The notes: generated by a model from the letters alone, not told the origin. A stretch of DNA of 64,000 nucleotides from Mesostigma viride (GCA_009746045.1 RPFO01000296.1:883739-947738); one strand, 5' to 3'; counted from the first letter of the stretch, positions 33,609-46,500 are shown. Made by a program: numbers and translations.

Positions 33609-34307
33609 AGAAACAGGCGCATGACCGAGGGCCTGTGAAGCAAAGGCCTGGGCATGGCGGATGTGTGGTTTTGTTTTTTTGAACGGCTGTGAGGTGGAGG
33701 AAATCTCCATTTGAATGGCTTGTAATTCTAGATGGTGCCGGCCGTGTTCGAACGGCCGTGAGAGGGGAGGTGATTCTCGAGTACAGTTCAGGCTTGTGAA
33801 CGGTGGCGGCCATCTTTTGGCCAGCGGCCGAATAAAAGTAATACGCACACGGCTGTCCGCGAAGTATGCGGCCTGTGAAATATCGTGCATGGGGATTGTG
33901 GCCGTGTGCGAGCGACTTTGGAGTGTAAGTCCGCGCGAGAAAAGTTTTCCGCGAATGCCACAAGTGCCACAAATGCCACAAATGGCTACAAGTGTGAGTG
34001 CCAGAAGAATGGGCATGGGAATCGCGGGTGTGGATGAGCGCCCACCAGCATCATTCTTCACACACGCCCATCAGTAGGCAGGTGAACGCCACCTGAATTG
34101 CTGGTAAGGGCCTGATGGGGGTCATGCCTGTACCAATGACCCCCAGTATCGGCAATCGGTACAGGTCACGAGACAACCAGCGCGCGCATGGAATCCGGAA
34201 GATCCCGGACCATGGAAGCTCGATGCCTGCATCGTTATTACACGAGTCCCGCGTCCAGTCTTGCTTGCCTTGCTGAGGATTAGTCGTTGAAGGAAATGAC
34301 CTGTGTC
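33609..34307. other. 3' flank of thiolase gene
   Basis: Likely 3' UTR and intergenic sequence. Short patches resembling the gene's last codons recur (GAACGGCTGTGAGGTGGAGG at about 33680 and TCGAACGGCCGTGAGAGGGG at about 33748, compared with GAGCGGCTGTAGAG at the stop). A reverse dispersed-repeat fragment lies at 34165-34220. Confidence 0.5.
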
Positions 34308-36055
34308 TTAACCCGTGTTTTTTTTTTTAGAACGCGATATACTGCGTTGTAAGCTATTTATAGAACACGTCATAACATGTAGGGAAATTTTTTTTTCATA
34401 GTCATGTGTATACTTTCCTGAAAGCCCATAAATCAAAGGATTTTTTGAGCTACTCAGACCTACAAAATGCTTATTCATTAGAGAGATACACTGGTTTGAA
34501 TACAGGGGGGTCTGGCCATGACCGCGATTTGTTGACCCTAGGTCACAAGTCATGTGCTAATTCACAAATGGTTCATGAAAAAAATCTGGCTTCTTGCACG
34601 AGCTATGGGCAACATATGCAGGCTCTGTGAAACAAAACTCAGGCCCATTGGGCCACTGGAGCTATTTTTTATTAGCATTACAATTACAACGCAGTACAAC
34701 GCAGTGGGAAAAATGAGAGCCCTTCACAACATGACCCAACGACACGAGCCCCAGAAACGGGGATATCATGAGCTAGGAGGGTCAAAACGTTGAAAATAGG
34801 TGTTGTATAAGTTATACAGCATCAAACATGCATCAAACATCATGACTGGATGACATAATATGACTGAATCAGGCAGCCATAGCCAAAGCATCATCCACTC
34901 TCACAACGTGTTGAGCACATGCCTCGTGGGAGGGGAGGCACTGGGTTTTCATTCCATAACGTGTGCAATACTGAAAGAAAGAGGCATGTGTAATGCAAAG
35001 CTTGGATAGGTTGAGTGATCCATGAGCTTACATGCAGGCAAAGATAGCAGGCTGGAATGCATGCTAGCAAATGGTGGCAAGATGCTAACAACGCATGATT
35101 ATACACCATGATTATGGGCACCTAGCTTATCTTCTTGCACAATCAACGCAGTATAAACCATCAATATCCAATCCTCACGATATATGCACGGCTTGACGAC
35201 GTATACAGCACCTAAATACTGCACAAGTGCAGCCTGCTATGGCTGACATGCAAGCAACGTCGAGTAGGATGGCGGTCTTAGAGAGGCTGGGCAGAGGTCG
35301 GTAGAAATAAGTGGAAAACTGGCAGAAACTAGGTAGAAACACGATATACTTACGCCTGCAAGCACTATTGAGCCGGTGGCAGAGGCCATTTCCAGGAAAA
35401 TACAGCATACCGTAGCAATAGCCACGGTCACGCCTTACGCTATTTGCAGGCACCATCATGCCCGGAGCTACCCAATAAAAGTCTGCACAAATCTCGGTTT
35501 AGCCGAGAGTCCGGGCGTTCGGAATGAATAAGCATGTGTTAAGAAGTCGAAACACCATGGAAATACCAAGCATGGTGCCGCAGCAGACCCGAGTCTTGAC
35601 GTAATAATATGTATGCCGGTTTCCAGGGTTTCCGCCTGAAAGTTGGGTGAGAAACTGGAAAAATCTACGTTTCCTTTGCCCCAGTACCTCAACAAACTCG
35701 TAGAAACCTAATTATCAACCTTTGAACGCATCATCATGGTCGTGCCACCCAACAGCCACTGAAATTCGCGCGAAAACTGGCGAGATCTACCTGCCGCCAT
35801 CGCCGTCGTCTTCACCTTCGTCCCGCGAAAATGCCTGATTTCAGTGGTACATATTTGTTTGCAGCTGTCACAAAAAAAATCCAAAAAATACCAGGATTTT
35901 TTCTTGAGTTCTACGGGATGTAAGGAGGCCGTCCACCGAGTTTCAGACCGAAAATCTCGTATCTACTGTGCCTGCCACGTGTCAGATTACAACGCGATAC
36001 ATCGCGTTCTAACCCTACAACGCGATACATCGCGTTGTAAAAAAACACGGGTTAA
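34308..36055. mobile_element. TTAA-bounded element with about 40-bp terminal inverted repeats
   Basis: Left end TTAACCCGTG followed by a T run and AGAACGCGATATACTGCGTT (34308-34350). Right end, read on the other strand, is TTAACCCGTG followed by a T run and ACAACGCGATGTATCGCGTT (36055-36015). Both outer ends are TTAA, the target-site duplication of piggyBac-type elements, and the CCC-starting inverted repeat fits that class. The 1.75-kb interior has no transposase-like ORF, so this would be a non-autonomous element. Subterminal sequence repeats the CAACGCGATA palindrome. Confidence 0.7.
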
Positions 36056-36394
36056 TGGCCCATAAACCGGTCTGTCGGGCTAGGCTTTTTCGAGTGCATC
36101 CACCGGATTCAAAATCTCTAGGGTTGGGCATTTGTCCCACAATCTAAGCTGGGCGTTTGTCCCACAATTTAGGCTTTCACATGGTGGGCTATGCACAGAG
36201 AAGTTTGTAGGATTTAGGTAGCCTTTAAATTGAGCTTTTATTTATGAAACGTTATTCGTTTGAGCGTTATCCGGTTGCCCCCCCCTCCGAGGACTCAGTG
36301 AGGTATGCTGGATTCATTTGCCAAGTTTATATAAATTTGCGTGACGGTCTCTGCCGCCTAACTGCTTGCGGCCACGTCGTGGACATATTAAGCC

Positions 36395-36495
36395 TAAGAC
36401 TCGAACACGCGGACAAGATAACGGCAGGCTCGAGCTACCATGGTCCGGATTCTCCCGATTTCTGGCCTGCGCTGGTTGTCTCCTTGATATTAAGC
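36395..36495 (+). repeat. dispersed repeat family, copy 7
   Basis: GATAACGGCAGGCTCGAGCT, ATGGTCCGGATTCTCCCGAT and ATTTCTGGCCTGCGCTGGTT; the best-preserved core together with copy 1. Confidence 0.88.
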
Positions 36496-37159
36496 TTGCA
36501 TCGCCACGAGCCTGTACACGACATGGATCCGCCACCTGCCCAATTTGCCGGGCCGTTGTCCTTCCCCCCTTGCCTCCAGGTGCTCTCCCGCTGTGGCCCT
36601 CGCCCGTGTCCATGCGCCGCTGGCCCAGCGCGCATGCAGGCCCCGAAACCCGCCTCCAAGCTCCATGCGTGGCCGTGGGCCGGGCGCAGGCCTTGCTGCC
36701 GGGCTCCCCAGGTGCCCTCCGCCCTGCCGTGAAGGCCGTCCCCGGGCCGGTCTTGGCCTTGGCTGATGTGCGCCCGGCCCACCTGACCGCCTACATGAGC
36801 GGCCGGACGCCCCGCCTTGGGTTCAGCCGCGGCCGCGGCCCCCGGCGCCGCTGTCACGTACCCCCTCGGCTGGCGGTGCATCTACCGACCCCAAGCCCCC
36901 TCTCGGCCCAGGGCCGCTTGGCCAGGTGGCCCCCCCTCAGATTAATTAATAGACCCCCCCCCTCAGATGGCATCCATTGTTGCTAAGCTGATACTATGGC
37001 CCCCTTGGTGCCCTATGTGGCGCACGCCTTCATAACCGGAATTTGTTGATGGGGCACATCCGGGCGCCCCACCCCCACATCACGGAGAATGCCACGTGCG
37101 CGCCATCCCCATCTAGTGCTTAACGGTTGGGGGATGATGCAGACGATATTTGTTTAAAC
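36496..37159. other. GC-rich stretch without recognised gene
   Basis: 36520-36930 is GC-rich, with Pro/Ala/Arg-rich ORFs in several frames on both strands and no recognisable domain. It then turns AT-richer near 36940. It may be part of an unrecognised mobile element, given its flanks. Confidence 0.4.
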
Positions 37160-37245
37160 TTTTGTGTAATTATTTTTCTAATGAGATTAGCATAGTACTC
37201 CGTGGCATGCCTTTGCGCATGACACGCAAGTACTTACTTACTTAC
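37160..37245 (-). pseudogene. inverted fragment of the RT element at 18.3 kb
   Basis: Reverse complement of 18316-18410: AATTATTTTTCTAATGAGAT, GGCATGC and GCGCATGACACGCAAGTACT match with few substitutions. Similarity stops at a (CTTA)n run. It therefore marks a second, heavily truncated copy of the Penelope-like element. Confidence 0.8.
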
Positions 37246-38029
37246 TTACTTACTTACGTGCGCGCCGTGGACTGCTACCGAGCGCTCCCCGGCCGGAAGC
37301 CCATGGCTGCATGGCCAGCGGATCTTCTCGCTTCACGGGGGGCGTCAGCATGAGCGGTTTACTTACTTAGGGTTCCAGGAAGGTGTAAACCCGTCACTAG
37401 TGTAGACTGCCAGCACGTACCGTATACAAACAGGTGCGAAAACATGGTGTATCTCATGTGCATTCGACGCCTTTGTGCAGTCTCGATATACTGCATCAAA
37501 CTGAAATTTGAAAAGTTGTCTGAGCGCCAGAAAGCTCATAATCATCTTGCTGTCACTACGCCTAATAACAGCAAAAATACCACGTATAATCTGATTTGGC
37601 ACGCCGCAAAGGTGAAAACCATTTGCGTCCAGTGCCAGTCCGCGGAAAACGCGATCTGCAAATGAATTATCCAGGCCGGAATCGAAATGGGGACCTCTCG
37701 CACCAACTTTTGCTGACTATAGGACGGACGTCTCCTGATCCTAAGGCATCGCCAACTGACACCTACAGTCATCCGCAAAAGTTCTCCTTTCCGGGGAGTG
37801 ATGCAAGCCACGTATAATTGCTGCTGTCAGCGGCGTCTCTCATGCGACACTGTCGACTAGAGCATAATTAATTAATTAATTAATTAGGAACATCACTCCG
37901 TTGGGAGTCAATGTAGCACATATCCCTGAGAAGGGGCATATGGCTTTTAATACATCCTAGGCTACTTCATGCAAGGGTGGGAATGTAAGCTACCCTTGCT
38001 CTAGGTGCACCATGTTTACGGTGTGGCGA
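37246..38029. other. intergenic, AT-rich, no gene recognised
   Basis: Contains (CTTA)n at 37230-37255 and a (TTAA/ATTA)n run at 37866-37888. A similar ATTAATTAATTAATTAGG block occurs at 51821-51838, which may mark related element flanks. Confidence 0.5.
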
Positions 38030-38214
38030 GCTATGGATGCCGAGAATGCTCATAACTTTTACATCCGGGCATGAAATTTGGTCGGGTAAATTGCAGTAGA
38101 AGCGTCTTTTGATGACGAACACGATGATATAATTTTCAGCCGCCATCGCCCAAGATTTAGCGCAATATCAACAAAACGCAGCACAGGCAGGGTTCGTATT
38201 TTCCGGAACCAGCT

Positions 38215-39546
38215 ATGGCAGAAACTCCGTCAACCGCCTCCCATACTCTCTCCGAGGGGGAGGCTTCAGCGCCCAACACGATTACGCAACTAATTGCAGA
38301 TGCGGAAACCATAGCAACGCAGCCCCGGGCCACCGAGGCAGCCATTACCGCCTCCTCCAAGCGGCTTTGCGTCACCCCAGCCGACGAGATGGACCGCCAG
38401 GTCCCTTTGCCATCGTCTTCTCAACCCAGCGAGGCCACCCCCATTGACGAGGACGACGACGACGCCGACGACGACGACGCTGAGTTCGACCCAGCATCCT
38501 TCATGCCTGGCAAGGTTGTCGCCGAGCCCGGTTCTTTTCGCTTACCGCCGAGGAGGCGCAGGCTATCCTGCACCACCTGAAAGCCAACGACATTCCACTC
38601 TATTTTCCCACGTCTGGCGATACCATTTCTACGGACCAGCTTGCCGAAATGGACGAGCCAGAGCTTCGACTTTCTGTTTTCCTGAGCCACGCGCAGGCCC
38701 CTGCCTCCGGGCACTCTTTGCCGCTTTCAAGGACGCCGAGCACGGCACCGCCAACACCCCTGATGCTGCTTCCCCGGAAGCAGACCTGCACAAGCTCAAT
38801 AAGGAAGTCGCAGACATGGCTGCCCAACTCGGCGCCTTGTCCACTGCTATCCGTCAAGACACTGCTGCGCTCAATCCAGCATTGCCGAGGTCAAGCCGCC
38901 CTGGCCACACCTCCCCAGCCAGCAGCCCCTGCACCCACCAGCTATGCTAACGTGGTAAAACAGACGGACATTGCCAACCTGATGGAAGATGCAGCACGCA
39001 GGGGGGCTGCAGCCCACAAGACTGCGGTCGAGGAGGACCTGCGCTCACGCAGTATAGTGGTCCGGTATTTCCAGGTCGCACAGCAGCCTGAAACGGACCT
39101 GATGCTAGCGCAACGCCTGTACCACAGCCTCATCGTGGGCAGGCTGCAACTGGGCAACGAACGCATCCGCATTGAGTCGGCAGCCTGGATGGCGGGCCAG
39201 CCTGGCCCCATCCGGGTGACCTTTGCGAATGTGGCCAGCAAGGTGAAGGTACTCCAGGCCCGCAAGCTCCTAGGCGGGAAGAACGCGCCGAGCCTCGACG
39301 ACCTCCTCTCACCGGCCCAGCTAGTCATCAAGAATGGTCTGCTGGGCAGCGACGTGGCGACCAAGGCCAAGCAGGAGCCAGAAGGTCTACGTCCGCCTCG
39401 TCCACGACACCCCCGTGCTATTCATCAACGGCCAGCGCACGGAGGCGCAGGCTCCGAACAAGCGGCACAAGTCGGGCCGTCCCAGGCCCGCCCCAGCTGC
39501 GTCATCATCGTCTACGCACGTCCCGGGTATGGATGGCGCCCGGTAA
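38215..39546 (+). pseudogene. LINE ORF1 (nucleic-acid-binding protein), frameshifted
   Basis: Starts MAETPSTASHTLSEGE just after the conserved 5' UTR motif GATATAATTTTC. Coding similarity must be followed through at least three frame changes (about 38540, 38700-38720 and 38880, and again near 39370). Recognisable parts are an acidic EDDDDADDDDAEFDP segment, a helical heptad-like LHKLNKEVADMAAQLGALST, and an RRM-like block, RSIVVRYFQVAQQ through KVKVLQARKLLG, typical of LINE ORF1 proteins. The end is a basic tail, KRHKSGRPRPAP. The number of breaks makes loss of function likely. Confidence 0.7.
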
Positions 39547-39899
39547 GGGCACACCCTCGCGGCCTCGCGGTACAATAGGCTTTGGGCACAGCCTTTATAA
39601 ACAAGCCCCTTTCCATCCTCATGTCGCACCGTGCGAGCATGATCAGGATGCAAGGTCGCCAGGCACGCCACGGTCAACCTTCCCGCCAATTTACCAGCCT
39701 TACACGCCTCCTAGCCCGCCTTGAGCGGGATGAGGCCCAGTCGACACGCCGGCGACCCCAGCCAGGACGGAGACGACGCATATCCGTCCTGAAAGAAAGC
39801 CTCCATGCGTTGACAAGCATTAACCCCAATCGCCACCCTCCCCCTCCCCCCCCCCACCCCCACCCCCACCTCCAGCACTACCCTTCTCCACCCCCACCC

Positions 39900-42800
39900 C
39901 CACCCCCACCCCCCGCTAATAGGGCAACGGCCCATTCTTGGTATTGCTAGTTTTAACGTGCGCACCCTCCCTGCAGATCCTTCTACGAGCGGCGGCACCC
40001 CAGCACGCCAACGCGTCGACGAGCTGATCGCCCTGTGCGCCGACAACAAGATCGCTGTTCTTGGAGTCCAGGAGCACCGACGCACCGTTGACCCTCAGCA
40101 CGCGGTCAACGGTCTGCTGGTCGACGACCTGCGTGCAGGCTGGCGGTTCCACTATGGTGGCGGCGACGCGCCGGGCCAAGGTGGTGTGGGCCTCTTGTGC
40201 TCGCCGGCAGCATCAGAGCAGCTCCAGTCCATCGTGCTGCGGTCCCCGCGTGTGCTAGTGGCCACTTTTTCGGCCACTGAGGGCCATTCACACCACACGC
40301 TAACCGTTATCGTGGGATATGCACCACATGCGGGTCGAGCTCAGGCGGAACGTGAGGCCTTCTTCGACGCCCTCAAGGAGGAGGAGGCCAACATCCCAGC
40401 TCGGCACTTCCTGGTTATGCTGCTCGACGCCAACGCCACGCTGCCAGTTGGCACTGGGGGCGCTCAGTATTCCCCAACCAACACGACAGCCAACGGTAAC
40501 ACGCCTTTATTTGCGAATCTGCTGGCAGAATCTGCGCTGGTTGCATGCAATGCTTCTTTCGCACGCCCCGCTGAGCAGCTGGCCACCTTTTTTGGGCCGT
40601 CGGATCGGGTGGTGTGCCTTGATTATGTCTGCGTACGTCGGGCTCAGCGCCCCTCAGTTGTCGATGCTCGCGTCCTGCAAGATTCTGTCAGCACGGTGGA
40701 ATCTGATCATCGTCTCGTGCTCGCTCGCATCAGATTGCGGTTTCCTGGGGTGAAACCGTCGCGACAGCTGGCACCTCAGCCAGATCTGAAAGTGCTCCGG
40801 ATTGTGCTGAAGGATGCCGACAAGATGTCAGCAGAAGAGCAGGCCGCTATGTCGCACAGGGATGATTTCCTGGCCGTATTCGACGCCGGGGGCAGCCGAC
40901 AGCAGTTACACGCCATTCCGCCGCCGGGGGATATTTCAGTGATCCTCCGTGGTGTCGCCGCCAAGTATCGCCTGGCTGCCCGCACCCTCCCCACCTTGCC
41001 TCCGCGTCGGCAGCTTGCTGTCCACCGTCACGCACCGACAGTGGTCGCCGCCAGGCAGATGCTCCGCCGCAACAGAGATCCGCTCGCCAAACCTGGGCTG
41101 CAAGCAGCTCTGAGGGCCGCCTACGAGCAGGCTGAGAAGGCAGATGCTCAGCAGATGGTCAAGGACCTGCGCAGCTGCCAGCAGAAGCACGACGGCAAGG
41201 GGGCCTGGTTCTGGTACAAGCGCCTCGGGCACCCGGACGGCCTCGGCCGGCCCCACCGCCACGACGTCCCCGGCGCCCCAGCCAAGCGGCTTCGTACCTG
41301 GGCCACGGCCACGGCCGAGGTCGTGGGGACAGCTGCGCCGCCCCCACCCCTGCTCCCAGCCGCCGCCGCCCGCCCGGCCGCCCTGGCCGGCCCCGCAGGG
41401 CCCCCGGCCCCGCCTAGGTCAGCGGCGGACTACCTAGTCCCCCCGCTGGTCGGCCCACTTGGCGACCCGTCTGACATGCCTCCTTTCACCTCTCGCGAGG
41501 TCACGGAGGCGGTCCAGCGCCTGCGTTATGACGCAGCCACCGGCTCTGACGAGATTCCGGCCGCAGTTGTAAAACTTGCAGCCGAATTCGAGGACACAGG
41601 TGTTATGCTGCTCTTCCGGGACATCTGCAACCGCCTTCTGCTGTCGTCGCAACCACCTCCAGCGGCCTGGCAACACAGTTTTCGCACGATGCTGTACAAG
41701 AACAAGGGGTCGCCTGCCGACCCCGGCAACTACAGAGGGGTGTGCATTCAAAGTGCCCCCCTCAAGCTTCTTATGCGGCTCATCCTGAACCGCCTGCGCA
41801 CGGCCCTGGACGGTCACCTCAGCGAGACTCAGCACGGCTTCCGTTCAGGTCGCAACACAGTACAGGCGCTCTTCGCTACTCGCCGACTGGTGGAGGAACT
41901 GCAACGCCTTCAGCCTGGTGAGTCCCCTTTGCACCTTGTGCTGGTGGACTTCATCAAAGCCTTCGATTCGGTTTTCTGGCCTGCGCTTTGGGACATCCTC
42001 GAGTTGTTCCGGATCCCCCGCCCCCTGATTGCTGTCATCCGCAACCTGTATGAAGGGTCCACCACTTCGGTGCGCACTTCTTACGGGACCACGCCCCCAT
42101 GCCCTTTACAGAAGGGTGTGTGGCAGGGCTGCGTGCTGTCGCCCTACCTGTTCATTATTGTTGTCGAATACGTAATGATTCAGGCGCGCAAGCGATTTGC
42201 CCGCATCGTGGGCAGGGAACCAGGAGTGCAGGTTGCTAACAAATTCTGGCATGGCGGTGCGGACACGGAGATTCGGCTAGCAGACATCATTTACGCAGAC
42301 GACACCACCCTCTTTGAGGACACTGAGCACGTGCAGACATGGCTTGACTGCCTGGCTCTCGAGGCCCGTGCAGTGGGGCTTGAGGTCAGCAAGAAGACAG
42401 AGGCCCTGGCGGTTGGGCTCACCACACTCAGCGCCGCCCCTCTATCTCCTAGACGGCTCTCGAGTCCTGTATCGGGACCGCGTTAAGCTGCTGGGCAGCC
42501 TGCTCCCTAGCTGCGAGGTGGATGTGGACCACCGCATCTCCCTCGCCTGGCACGCTTTACGCCAGTACCGGGCCCTATGGCGCAAGCCCCTGGGCAAGAT
42601 CGAGAAACAGGACCTGTTCAAGGTCCTCGTCCTTCCTGTTCTCACGTATGGCGCCGAGACGTGGACCCTCACCGCCGACCTGGCCCGCAAGCTGGACGGC
42701 GCGGTCACCAGCATGCTGCGTTCCATTTTCAGAGTAGGATATGCTGCTCATGTCCGCAATGAGGACCTGTACCAGGGCATGCCCTATATCACCAGCACAA

Positions 42801-43069
42801 TTAAGCAACGCCGCCTGCAGCTAGTAGGGCACCTAGCTCGCACCAATCAGGTAGACACCTCACGTGGCCCCCCCGCAGGACTGCGACCAGCCCAGCCTGG
42901 CCGGCACCTCCTGACGTGGGCTGGGCCCTTTGATGTTAGACGCCGCAAGGCCCGCACCTTCAAAGAACAGCTAGTAGAGGACATGGGGGGCCTCGGCCTC
43001 TCCGTGATTTGGAAGAAGATGATGGACAAGCATTGCATTACCGAAAGAGGCAACATTCGTTTCCCTTGA
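39900..43069 (+). pseudogene. LINE ORF2: APE endonuclease + reverse transcriptase, one frameshift
   Basis: The endonuclease begins at ASFNVRTL (39946) and has GVQEHRR (catalytic E), LLDANATLP (D/N pair) and ESDHRLVLARI (the SDH motif). The linker is Pro/Ala-rich (41330-41440). RT motifs follow: LYKNKGSPADPGNYRGV, LVDFIKAFDSVFW (motif A aspartates), GVWQGCVLSPYLF (motif B) and IIYADDTTLF (motif C). The frame then changes by one base near 42430-42440 and continues through the thumb-like VLTYGAETWTL and RRLQLVGHLARTNQ to a stop at 43069. Apart from that break the frame is open, indicating a fairly young copy. I do not assign a clade; RTE/I-like and algal LINEs are candidates. Confidence 0.88.
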
Positions 43070-43075
43070 AAATTC

Positions 43076-43586
43076 AAGTACAACGGACGGCGCGCAAATT
43101 TTAGCATACGGACTGATCCAGGACCGGATCGACCAAACCCGATCTGCCCAAATCTGCCCAAATCTTTCACTTCACGAGTCACTACCGGATCTGTACGGCA
43201 ACTGCGGGCCGACTTCCTGATTCCGTGGACTCCGAGCATAGAACCTTTTCTAGACGGGAGTAGTTTTTGGACTCGGATCTACACCAACGGTCGTGGCAAA
43301 ACTCGCTGGCATGAAAATAGAAACTTTGGAAGCATTTTGCTGGCATTAGGTAGCTGGAAAATACGGCGCTGCAAATAGGCATAATGCATTGTGAACATTT
43401 TCTCGTAACTAACGTGCCGCTCATCACGCATTTTTTAGTGGTCATAATTTACATTTTACACTAGCTAGTACACTTGCTGCAGGGCATACGATAATGGCGT
43501 CACGGAATGCTGTTTCAGTTTACGCGAGCACTAGTTTCTGTAGGCACATTCCGCCTGCGCCTACCCAGCAGCCGGCCAAGCTCAAA
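43076..43586. other. intergenic between LINE and BAH-like gene
   Basis: Probably holds the LINE 3' UTR followed by the promoter of the BAH-like gene. No motif is recognised. Confidence 0.4.
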
Positions 43587-46500
43587 ATGAGCAAAAATGC
43601 CGCTGCCGGCGCAGTGGATGGCGCGGCATTTTGGTTTCCAGGATCCGCGTAGATTCCAGAGCTAATAACACGATAGTGCACTCTTTGCGAAGGAATAGCG
43701 AGGGGGAAATGCTAGCTATTTCCCCAGGGTCGGTAGTGCAGGTCCGAAGCGAGGATCCGGGCAACAAGCCCTTTTTTCTGGAGGTAGTGTGCATAGTAAA
43801 GCCAGGTGAGGCAATAGACCCGAGATGGGCGGTGGCAGGAAACGTAGACAACACGAACGAAGTCGTGTTGTGCGGCTATTGGTTGTGGCGCGACGATGAA
43901 CTGCCTGAGCACCTGGCGCAGGCAGTTCACTGGTCGAGAACTGTAATCGAGCTAATCGCCAGCGAAGACTGCGCTGCCGTTCCAGTGTCGGCGGTGCAAG
44001 ACATCGTCTCCGTGCAGGCCTACTGGCAGGCGGACTTTTTCAGCTGGGCGGACTACACCGTACAGGTACTTTCTGTTTATAATGTCCTCTCTATATTGCA
44101 TGCATTTGATGCGGCTGGCTGCGATGCCTCATTCGCTTTACTGCTGTAGGTGACAGAAAAGTCATAAAGCTTGCTGCCTTGGTGTTCAGAGAGCATATTT
44201 TGTCTGTGTATCTGCTTTTTTTTTTTTCCCTCTGTAATCTTTGGTTGTCTACCCTTTTTAATCCTGGTGGTTGGGTGGTTGGTTAGTTGGGTGGTTGGTT
44301 AGTTGGGTGGGTGGGTGGGTGGGTGGGTGGGTGGGTGGGTGGGTGGGTGGGTGGGTGGGTGGGTGGGTGGGTGGGTGGGTGGGTGGGTGGGTGGGTGGGT
44401 GGGTGGGTGGGTGGGTGGGTGGGTGGGTGGGTGGGTGGTGGGTGGGTGGGTGGGTGGGTGGGTGGTGGTGGGTGGGTGGGTGGGTGGGTGGGTGGGTGGG
44501 TGGGTGGGTGGGTGCGTGGGTGCGTGGGTGCGTGCGTGGGTGGGTGGGTGGGTGGGTGGGTGGGTGGGTGGGTGGGTGGGTGGTGGGTGGGTGGGTGGGT
44601 GGGTGGGTGGGTGGGTGGGTGGGTGGGTGGGTGGGTGGGTGGGTGGGTGGGTGGGTGGGTGGGTGGGTGGGTGGGTGGGTGGGTGGTGGGTGGGTGGGTG
44701 GGTGGGTGGGTGGGTGGGTGGGTGGGTGGGTGGGTGGGTGGGTGCGTGGGTGCGTGGGTGCGTGGGTGCGTGGTGGGTGGGTGGGTGGGTGGGTGGGTGG
44801 GTGGGTGGGTGGGTGGGTGGGTGGGTGGGTGGGTGGGTGGGTGGTGGGTGGGTGGGGGTGGGTGGGTGGGTGGTGGGTGGGTGGGTGGTGGGTGGGTGGG
44901 TGGGTGGGTGGGGGGGGTGGGTGGGTGCGTGGGTGCGTGGCGTGGGTGGGTGGGTGGGTGGCTGGCTGGCTGGGTGGGTGGGTGGGTGGGTGGGTGGGTG
45001 GGTGGGTGGGTGGGTGGGTGGTGGGTGGGTGGGTGGGTGGGTGGGTGGGTGGGTGGGTGGGTGGGTGGGTGGGTGGGTGGGTGGGTGGTGGGTGGGTGGG
45101 TGGGTGGGTGGGTGGGTGGGTGGGTGGGTGGGTGGGTGGGTGGGTGGGTGGGTGGGTGGGTGGGTGGGTGGGTGGGTGGGTGGGTGGGTGGGTGGGTGGG
45201 TGGGTGGGTGGGTGGGTGGGTGGGTGGGTGGGTGGGTGGGTGGGTGGGTGGGTGGGTGGGTGGGTGGGTGGGTGGGTGGGTGGGTGGGTGGGTGGGTGGG
45301 TGCGTGGGTGCGTGGGTGCGTGGGTGGGTGGTGGGTGGGTGGCTGGGTGGGTGGGTGGGTGGGTGGGTGGGTGGGTGGGTGGGTGGGTGGGTGGGTGGGT
45401 GGGTGGGTGGGTGGGTGGGTGGGTGGGTGGTGGGTGGGTGGGTGGGTGGGTGGGTGGGTGGGTGGGTGGGTGGGTGGGTGGGTGGGTGGGTGGGTGGGTG
45501 GGTGGGGGTGGTGGGTGGGTGGGTGGGTGGGTGGGTGGGTGGGTGGGTGGGTGGGTGGGTGGGTGGGTGGGTGGTGGGTGGGTGGGTGGGTGGTGGTTGG
45601 TTGTTGTTTGGTTGGTTGGTTGGTTGGTGGGTGGGTGGGTGGGTGGGTGGTGGGTGGGTGGGTGGGTGGGTGGGTGGGTGGGTGGGTGGGTGGGTGGGTG
45701 GGTGGGTGGGTGGGTGGGTGGGTGGGTGGGTGGGTGGGGTGGGTGGGTGGGTGGGTGGGTGGGTGGGTGGGTGGGTGGGTGGGTGCTTGGTTGGTTGGTT
45801 GGTTGGTTGTTTGGTTGGTTGGTTGGTTGGTTTGTTGGTTGCTCGGTGGTGGGTGGGTGGGTGGGTGGGTGGGTGGGTGGGTGGGTGGGTGGGTGGTGGT
45901 GGGTGGGTGGGTGGTGGGTGGGTGGGTGGGTGGGTGGGTGGGTGGGTGGGTGGGTGGGTGGGTGGTGGGTGGGTGGGTGGGTGGGTGGTGGTGGGTGGGT
46001 GGGTGGGTGGGTGGGTGGGTGGTGTGGTGGGTGGGTGGTGGGTGGGTGGGTGGGTGGGTGGGTGGGTGGGTGGGTGGGTTGCTGTATACTCACTATTGTT
46101 GTGATTGCTAGAGAGCTGTCACTTATATACCATTGTTTACTTGCATGTTTGCTTGCTCATGCTCCTGCCTACCATATCATGTGCACTTACTTCACAGTTC
46201 TTCTACTGCAAGGAGAACGCCTGCCTACAGCGCGTGCGGGGACCGGCCAAGATGAAGGAGCTCAAGGCGGCCTTTCAGGCGCGCAACGAGGTGCTCATGG
46301 CTGGCTGCAGCGAGCCCACCCGACGCACCCTGAACCAGTCCCAAGCAGCGGCTTTCAGGCCGGTGGCGCAGAAGAAGTGGGGACCCAAGCAGTCAACCCA
46401 GGACCCAAGCGTCAAGGGCTACGTCCAGTTCCCCACCTCGCCGGTCATGATGAGCGCGTGGCCGCGCAGCATCCTCAAGCGGTTCAAGGCGGAGTCAGAT

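Larger units (their letters stand above)
38030..43075 (+). mobile_element. nearly full-length non-LTR retrotransposon (LINE)
   Basis: About 5 kb with a short 5' UTR (38030-38214), ORF1 (38215-39546) and ORF2 with APE endonuclease and reverse transcriptase (about 39900-43069). The 5' UTR is shared with the ORF1 remnant at 52.1-53.6 kb (minus strand), which fixes the approximate 5' end. The exact 3' terminus and any target-site duplication are not resolved; no poly(A) tail is seen after 43069. Both ORFs carry frame breaks, so this copy is probably inactive, unless the breaks are sequencing errors. Confidence 0.85.

Noticed and set aside
36366-36986. Arg/Pro-rich ORF of 206 codons beside a dispersed repeat
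   Set aside because: GC-rich sequence is open in several frames on both strands; no domain, no splice logic and no repeat partner seen.
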